A stretch of DNA of 6,311 nt, from NCBI GenBank assembly GCA_030151165.1, contig JASLEM010000178.1, forward strand, positions 1 to 6,311, given 5' to 3'. Within the stretch, counting starts at the first letter, position 1. Each line of letters begins with the position of its first letter. The notes under the pieces were generated by a model, which had not been told where the DNA came from, did not search any database, and saw nothing but the letters and a program-made list of their open reading frames with translations. The DNA is from Burkholderiaceae bacterium. GTDB lineage: Bacteria; Pseudomonadota; Gammaproteobacteria; Burkholderiales; Burkholderiaceae. Of the stretch, positions 1-3,917 are shown one piece after another. Made by a program: the position numbers and the translations under genes.

Positions 1-1104
1 GAGCGCCTGGGCGCCGAGGTCAACGCGCACACCGACAAGGACCACACCGCCTACCACCTGAGCGGCATGGCGCGCGACGCCGCCGAGTTCGTGCGCATGC
101 TGGGCGACATCGTGCGCCGGCCGACGTTCCCGGCCGCGGAGCTCGAGCGCGAGCGCCAGGTGATCCTGCAGGAATACCTCGAGGACGAGGAAGACCCGAT
201 GTCGACGGCGTTCCGCCAGTTCGACAAGCTCTGCTACGGCGCGCACCCGATGGCGCAGGCGGTGATCGGCACGCGCCGCAACATCGAGCGCTTCACGCGC
301 GACGAGCTGCTCGCGTACGTCGACTCGCAGTACAGCGGCGCGAACGTCATCGTCGGCGTCGCGGGCAACGTCGACCACGACGAGATCGTGCGCGAGGCCG
401 AGGCCGCGTTCGGCGACATGCCCGCCGGCAGCCCGCACGCGGTCGATGCGCCGTCGTGGATCGGCGGCGTCAAGGCCGCGCGTCTCGGCGGCTGCAGCCA
501 GAGCCACGTCGTGCTCGGCTACCCGATCGCGTCGATGAAGGACGACCAGCCGGCCGCGAGCGTCGCCGCCGCGCTGTTCGGCGAAGGCATGAGCTCGCCG
601 CTGATGAACGAGATCCGCGAGCGCCGCGGCCTCGTCTACTACGCCGCATGCTCGGCCGACATCATGGAGGCCTGCGGCCAGTTCGTGATCGAGGCGTCGA
701 CCACGCCGGACAAGGTCGAGGAACTGCTGCAGGAGACGCGCCGCCTGCTGCTGTCGCACGCGTCGACCATCGGCGCGATCGACCTCGAGCGCGCGCGCAA
801 CCAGATCGCGGTGCGCCGCATGCGCGCGCAGGAGCGGCCGGTGCGGCGCGTGGAGGACGCGGCGATCGACCTGTTCGTGCACGGCCGCGTGCGCTCGCCC
901 GAGGAGCTGCGGGCGCGCGTCGAGGGCGTCACCGCCGACCAGGTGCGCGAGGCCTTCGCGCGCATGCTCGTCGCGACGCCCACGCTCGCGCTGGCGGGCA
1001 AGCTCGGCACGCTGACCGGCGAGCGCCTGCGCGAGCTGGTCGACGCGCCGGCCCCGCGCGGCCGCGCGGTCGCGAGCGCGCGCCGCACCCCCGTGACCCA
1101 CTGA
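1..1104 (+). CDS. M16 family zinc metallopeptidase (processing-peptidase/insulinase type), 5'-truncated by window edge
   Basis: The frame is open from base 1 and ends at TGA 1102-1104, giving 367 residues; the true start lies outside the window. The segment matches the M16 (COG0612) fold. It begins with the RLGAEVNAHTDKDHTAYH stretch that normally follows the HxxEH zinc/catalytic motif, so that motif should lie about 20 residues upstream, off the edge. The ERERQVILQEY segment carries the likely third zinc ligand, Glu58. The second half-domain is present, with the conserved GMSSPLMNEIRERRGLVYY region (residues about 196-214), which in the family carries the Arg/Tyr substrate-binding residues. 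Family members of this type are about 420-450 residues, so only the N-terminus is missing. The protein hydrolyses peptides. Location (cytoplasm or periplasm) cannot be judged without the N-terminus. Some M16 proteins work as active/inactive pairs; a partner could lie upstream. ATG 67 is internal, not the start. Confidence 0.93.
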   Translation, partial: ERLGAEVNAHTDKDHTAYHLSGMARDAAEFVRMLGDIVRRPTFPAAELERERQVILQEYLEDEEDPMSTAFRQFDKLCYGAHPMAQAVIGTRRNIERFTRDELLAYVDSQYSGANVIVGVAGNVDHDEIVREAEAAFGDMPAGSPHAVDAPSWIGGVKAARLGGCSQSHVVLGYPIASMKDDQPAASVAAALFGEGMSSPLMNEIRERRGLVYYAACSADIMEACGQFVIEASTTPDKVEELLQETRRLLLSHASTIGAIDLERARNQIAVRRMRAQERPVRRVEDAAIDLFVHGRVRSPEELRARVEGVTADQVREAFARMLVATPTLALAGKLGTLTGERLRELVDAPAPRGRAVASARRTPVTH

Positions 1105-1137
1105 GCATCGCTTTCCCGCAAGAACCGTCCGACCGCC

Positions 1138-1632
1138 ATGCAGACCGTCCCCACCGAACACCTCCAGCGCGCCATCGCCATCCTCGGCGAGGGCGAGCGC
1201 CGCGACACCGAGATCGACATCGCCATCACCCGCTTCGCGCCGGAACGCATGACGCTGCGGCGGCTGGTCGACTGCATCCCCGAGGCTTTCGGGCTGGTGC
1301 TGCTGCCCAACGTCGCCGACGTGATCCTGCCGACGACGTTCACCGCCAGGGCGGCCGACGGCACGGCGAAGGAATTCGCGCTCGAGCGCGAGCCGATCTT
1401 CGAGGACACGATGCGGATCGCGCGCGAGATGTACGCGAACGGCCAGCGCGCGGTCTTCGCCAATGTCACGAAGCGCAGCGGCCTCGTCGCGATGGTCAAC
1501 CAGGCGCTGGACTCGGGCACCTCGCTGGACGGCGTCCGCATCCCCGGCCCCACGCTCGCCAGCGTGCCGGCGGAGTTCTACGACGTGAAGCCGAAGGCGG
1601 CGACGTCGTTCTGGAAGAAGCTGGTCGGGTAG
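1138..1632 (+). CDS. Uncharacterised 164-residue protein, probably cytoplasmic
   Basis: An ATG at 1138 opens 164 codons ending in TAG 1630-1632. It lies 33 bases after the peptidase stop in the same direction, and that gap holds no clear promoter or terminator, so co-transcription is plausible. The upstream Shine-Dalgarno match is weak (AAGAA around 1120-1124, rather far from the ATG). I do not recognise the family. There is no signal peptide or transmembrane segment. The first 25 residues look helical and amphipathic (EHLQRAIAILGEGERRDTE). A middle part has hydrophobic strands (AFGLVLLPNVADVILPTTFTA), followed by a charged helix-like region (EDTMRIAREMYANGQ) and a basic tail ending WKKLVG. 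Codon use is strongly G/C-ended, like the flanking genes, which supports real coding over the antisense open frame at 639-1553. Function unknown. Confidence 0.8.
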   Translation: MQTVPTEHLQRAIAILGEGERRDTEIDIAITRFAPERMTLRRLVDCIPEAFGLVLLPNVADVILPTTFTARAADGTAKEFALEREPIFEDTMRIAREMYANGQRAVFANVTKRSGLVAMVNQALDSGTSLDGVRIPGPTLASVPAEFYDVKPKAATSFWKKLVG

Positions 1633-1636
1633 CCAC

Positions 1637-1651
1637 CGCGGCGAAGCCGCG
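1637..1651 (+). repeat. Perfect hairpin, 6-bp stem, GAA loop
   Basis: CGCGGC (1637-1642) and GCCGCG (1646-1651) are exact inverted repeats around a GAA triloop; the core is GCGAAGC, known to form very stable mini-hairpins in single-stranded DNA. It starts five bases after the stop of the 164-residue protein gene. There is no T-run after it, so it is not a canonical intrinsic terminator, but it could stall polymerase, protect a 3' end or shape the leader of the next gene. Confidence 0.6.
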
Positions 1652-1665
1652 TGCGACACTGCGCG

Positions 1666-1682
1666 CCGATCGAATGGATCGG
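1666..1682 (+). repeat. Second perfect hairpin, 6-bp stem, GAATG loop
   Basis: CCGATC (1666-1671) and GATCGG (1677-1682) are exact inverted repeats around GAATG; a G-T pair (1665/1683) would extend the stem. It ends ten bases before the presumed ribosome binding site at 1693. No T-run follows. Together with the preceding hairpin it fills most of the spacer, giving two stem-loops in the leader of the downstream gene. Confidence 0.55.
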
Positions 1683-1692
1683 TTGCATCTTC

Positions 1693-1698
1693 TGGAAA
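1693..1698 (+). promoter_or_regulatory. Probable ribosome binding site deciding the ATG 1705 start
   Basis: TGGAAA at 1693-1698 is a modest purine-rich Shine-Dalgarno-like site six bases before ATG 1705. It supports that start over the in-frame GTG at 1651, whose first base lies in the stem of the upstream hairpin and which would add 18 residues in front of a good export signal. Confidence 0.45.
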
Positions 1699-1704
1699 GC
1701 GCTC

Positions 1705-2346
1705 ATGGCCATCTCCCGCCTCCTGACCCGCACGTGCCTCGGCGTGGCGCTTATTTGCGGAGGCGAGGCTGCCTTCGGTGCCTGCAAGGGAGCGACGGCC
1801 GGCGCGGAGCCTGATGCGTCGGCGCTGGTCATCACGCCGACGTCGCTGGACGTTACTGACGATCCCCGGCATCGCGTCGTCACGTCGCTCGGGACGATCC
1901 GCAATCCGAGCACGGCCTGTTTCGATCACCTCGTCATCGAAGTCCAGTACTTCGACCCATCGCACGTTCTGGTCGACACGTTGACGCAACCCATGGACAT
2001 CGTCGCGCCCGCAGGTGACGAGGTGTCGTTCCGCCTGCGCGACGACGCCGCTCGCGACAGGGCGGCGTACGCTTCGCAGACGATGCGAATCGTTTCAGCC
2101 GACCCTCGCATCTCGCATGCCGCGCCGCAGCAGCCTGGCGTCTGGATGAACTTGTTCCTCAGCTGGGCGCCGATGCTGCTCCTGATCGGAGTGTGGATGA
2201 TCATCGTGCGCCATTACCAGGGGCGCAAGTCGCCGGCGGCGCGATCGGTGGAACTCATCGAGCGCCAGACCGTCGCGATCGAAGCGCAGAGCCGGCTGTT
2301 GGAACGCATCGCGCTCGCGGTGGAGCAGCGCGGCCCCCTGCGTTAG
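1705..2346 (+). CDS. Exported membrane-anchored protein: signal peptide, FxLYD-like domain, FtsH-like transmembrane helix, short helical tail
   Basis: The chosen ATG gives 213 residues ending at TAG 2344-2346. Residues 1-26 form an export signal: basic MAISRLLTR, hydrophobic CLGVALICGG, then AAFGA before Cys27. Cleavage after Gly25 or Ala26 is likely; FGAC resembles a lipobox only weakly. Residues about 58-132 (VVTSLGTIRNPS...IEVQYFDPSHVLVDT...IVAPAGDEVSFRLR) follow the FxLYD beta-domain pattern: a 'rNps' turn, an 'V.YFD...vlvdt' strand and a 'aPgdevsFr' strand, suggesting an extracytoplasmic domain. Residues about 146-169 are one transmembrane helix with PMLLLIGVW followed by R and a QG turn, very like the second membrane helix of FtsH but with no AAA+ domain after it. 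The tail (about 180-208, ELIERQTVAIEAQSRLLERIALAVEQ) is a probable cytoplasmic amphipathic helix or coiled coil. Codons such as ATT, CTT, GGA and GCT are commoner here than in the neighbours. Function unknown; possibly envelope quality control or scaffolding. Confidence 0.75.
   Translation: MAISRLLTRTCLGVALICGGEAAFGACKGATAGAEPDASALVITPTSLDVTDDPRHRVVTSLGTIRNPSTACFDHLVIEVQYFDPSHVLVDTLTQPMDIVAPAGDEVSFRLRDDAARDRAAYASQTMRIVSADPRISHAAPQQPGVWMNLFLSWAPMLLLIGVWMIIVRHYQGRKSPAARSVELIERQTVAIEAQSRLLERIALAVEQRGPLR
2343..2346. other. Convergent gene junction with overlapping stop codons
   Basis: The plus-strand gene ends with TAG at 2344-2346 and the minus-strand permease gene ends with TAA at 2345-2343, so the two coding regions share four bases. 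There is no intergenic space, and I see no hairpin with T-run on either strand immediately around it, so any transcription terminator must lie inside the opposite gene or depend on Rho. Confidence 0.85.
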
Positions 2347-3116
2347 ATCGGCCGCTCGCTCTCGTGCCAGCGCGAGAGCAGGGCGCGGCTCAGCGCGGCG
2401 GTCAGCAGGTAGATCGCGACGCCGGTCAGCGCGACCAGCACGAGCGCGGCGAACATCTTCGGGATCTCGGTGCGGAATGCGGCCTCGAGGATGCGCGAGG
2501 CGAGGCCCGTGTCGCGGCCCGCGGCGCCGGCGACGAACTCGGCGACCACCTCGCCGATCAGCGCGAGTCCGCCGGCGATGCGCAGGCCCGTCATGAACGA
2601 GGGGAGTGCCGCCGGCACGAGCAGGTGGCGCAGCGTCTGCCAGCGGCTCGCGCGGTTCAGCGCGAACAGGTCGCGCAGGTGGGCGTCGGCGCTGCGCAGG
2701 CCGGTGAGCGTGTTGGCGAGGATCGGGAAGAACGCGACGATCCACGCGCAGGCGAGCACGGTCGCGAGCGGGCTGTCGGTCAGGATCATGATCAGCGGCG
2801 CGATCGCGACGATGGGCGTCACCTGCAGCACCACCGCGAACGGCGCGAGCGCGCGTTCGGCGGTGCGCGAGAGCGCGAACAGCGCGGCCAGCAGCACGCC
2901 GCCCGCGATCGCGAGCGCGAGCGCCGCGAACGTGATGCGCACGGTGAACCACCAGCTCGTCATCAGCGAGCCGAAGTTGCCGGCCAGCGTCGTGGCGATG
3001 AGCGACGGCGCGGGCAGGAGGTAGGGCGGGATGTGCAGCGCGCGCACCGCGATCTCCCAGGCGGCGAGGAAGATCGCGACGGACAGCGTCGGCACGGCGA
3101 CGCGCGCGCAGATCAC
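2343..3116 (-). CDS. ABC transporter permease, NitT/TauT (SsuC/TauC-like) family
   Basis: The gene starts at GTG 3116-3114, which overlaps the TGA stop (3115-3113) of the upstream ATPase gene as GTGA, a usual sign of translational coupling; this gives 257 residues, the usual length for the family. The open frame continues upstream to 3632, but that part lies antisense-frame to the ATPase and is not real. Hydrophobic segments at about residues 6-24, 56-83, 90-112, 117-140, 175-197 and 219-246 fit six transmembrane helices of a BPD-type inner-membrane permease. The PPYLLPAPSLI segment after the first helix is typical of SsuC/TauC-like permeases. The cytoplasmic EAA loop is at about 145-172 (LFALNRASRWQTLRHLLVPAALP), with the usual invariant Gly not evident. 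It would form the channel with the ATPase encoded just upstream. The substrate cannot be deduced: the family carries sulfonates, nitrate, thiamine precursors, riboflavin and others. Confidence 0.9.
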   Translation of the reverse strand: MICARVAVPTLSVAIFLAAWEIAVRALHIPPYLLPAPSLIATTLAGNFGSLMTSWWFTVRITFAALALAIAGGVLLAALFALSRTAERALAPFAVVLQVTPIVAIAPLIMILTDSPLATVLACAWIVAFFPILANTLTGLRSADAHLRDLFALNRASRWQTLRHLLVPAALPSFMTGLRIAGGLALIGEVVAEFVAGAAGRDTGLASRILEAAFRTEIPKMFAALVLVALTGVAIYLLTAALSRALLSRWHESERPI

Positions 3117-3892
3117 GACGCGGCCTCCGTCGCGTTCGCGCGCTGCAGGGCATCCGACACCTCGGCGCACCACGCCGTGAAGCGCGGGGTCGCGCGGAAC
3201 GCGGCGTCGCGCGGGTAGGGCGCGTCGATACGGATCTCGCTGGCGATGCGGCCGGGCCGCGCCATCACGACGACGCGCTGGCTCAGGAACACGGCCTCGT
3301 AGACGCTGTGCGTGACGAAGACGGCGGTCGCGGGCGGCGTGCCGTCGGTGGGCTGGCACAGCGAGAGCAGCGCCTGGTTCAACGCGAAGCGCGTGATCTC
3401 GTCGAGCGCGCCGAAGGGCTCGTCGAGCAGCCACAGGCGCGGGCGCGTGACGAGCGCGCGCGCGAGCGACGCGCGCATGCGCATGCCGCCCGAGAGCTCG
3501 CGCGGGACGGCGTCGGCGGAGTCGGCGAGCCCGACGTCGCGCAGCGCGGCATCGACCTTCGCGCGCACGCCCGCGCCGCGCTCGCCGCGCAGCGTCAGCG
3601 GCAGTTCGACGTTGCGTCGCACCGTCGCCCACGGCATCAGCGCGGCGTCCTGGAATACGTAACCCGGTATGCCGTCACCAGCGCGCGCGATCTGTCCGGC
3701 GGTCGGCGCGTCGAGGCCGCTGAGCAGTCGCAGCACCGTGCTCTTGCCGCAGCCCGAGGCGCCGAGCAGGCTGAGGAACTCGCCGTCGCCCACCTGCAGG
3801 CTGACGTCGGCGAGCGCGACACGGCCGCCCGGGAATTCGCGGCGGACGTGGGTGAGCGAGAGGGCGGCGCGAGGCGCGGGCGGGGAGGTCAC
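3113..3892 (-). CDS. ABC transporter ATP-binding protein, NitT/TauT (SsuB/TauB-like) family
   Basis: The gene begins with GTG 3892-3890 and encodes 259 residues, normal for the family. All nucleotide-binding motifs are intact: Walker [10 protein letters not shown] (44-52), Q-loop Gln81 in YVFQD, signature LSGGM (133-137), Walker B LWLLDE (153-158), D-loop GALD (161-164) and H-loop His195 in FVTHS. The [12 protein letters not shown] and [13 protein letters not shown] segments are typical of the NitT/TauT importer group. The stretch between Walker A and the Q-loop looks several residues shorter than usual ([19 protein letters not shown]). It is a cytoplasmic subunit that energises the permease encoded immediately downstream, with a four-base overlap. 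It starts 25 bases after the oxidoreductase stop; the Shine-Dalgarno match is poor (GAGCG close to the start), so the start is less certain than the identity. No periplasmic binding protein gene is visible in this window. Confidence 0.93.
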   Translation of the reverse strand: MTSPPAPRAALSLTHVRREFPGGRVALADVSLQVGDGEFLSLLGASGCGKSTVLRLLSGLDAPTAGQIARAGDGIPGYVFQDAALMPWATVRRNVELPLTLRGERGAGVRAKVDAALRDVGLADSADAVPRELSGGMRMRASLARALVTRPRLWLLDEPFGALDEITRFALNQALLSLCQPTDGTPPATAVFVTHSVYEAVFLSQRVVVMARPGRIASEIRIDAPYPRDAAFRATPRFTAWCAEVSDALQRANATEAAS

Positions 3893-3917
3893 CGCTCGAC
3901 TGTAGCGCCTGCGCTCG

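Noticed and set aside
639..1553. Long minus-strand open frame (304 codons) opposite the peptidase and the 164-residue protein genes
   Set aside because: It spans two genes of opposite direction, its product is Ser/Arg-rich with no recognisable domain, and it is explained by the lack of A/T-rich stop codons in GC-rich DNA.
1637..1682. Rho-independent terminator after the 164-residue protein gene
   Set aside because: Both stems lack a following T-run, so I list them only as hairpins.
1651..1704. GTG 1651 as start of the FxLYD-like protein
   Set aside because: Its first base falls in a hairpin stem, no ribosome binding site precedes it, and it would put a 18-residue tail before a complete signal peptide; ATG 1705 has a better upstream site.
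456..1814. Plus-strand open frame of 452 codons overlapping three genes
   Set aside because: The product is Arg/Ala/Asp low-complexity sequence typical of a shifted frame in GC-rich coding DNA, and it runs through gene boundaries.
2193..3218. Plus-strand frame of 341 codons antisense to the permease
   Set aside because: Its product is low-complexity (Arg, Gln, Glu, Ala), while the opposite strand encodes a clear six-helix permease.
3117..3632. Upstream extension of the permease reading frame
   Set aside because: The extra 172 codons overlap the ATPase gene in another frame and are Arg/Ala-rich; the GTG at 3116 with a GTGA overlap gives the normal family length.
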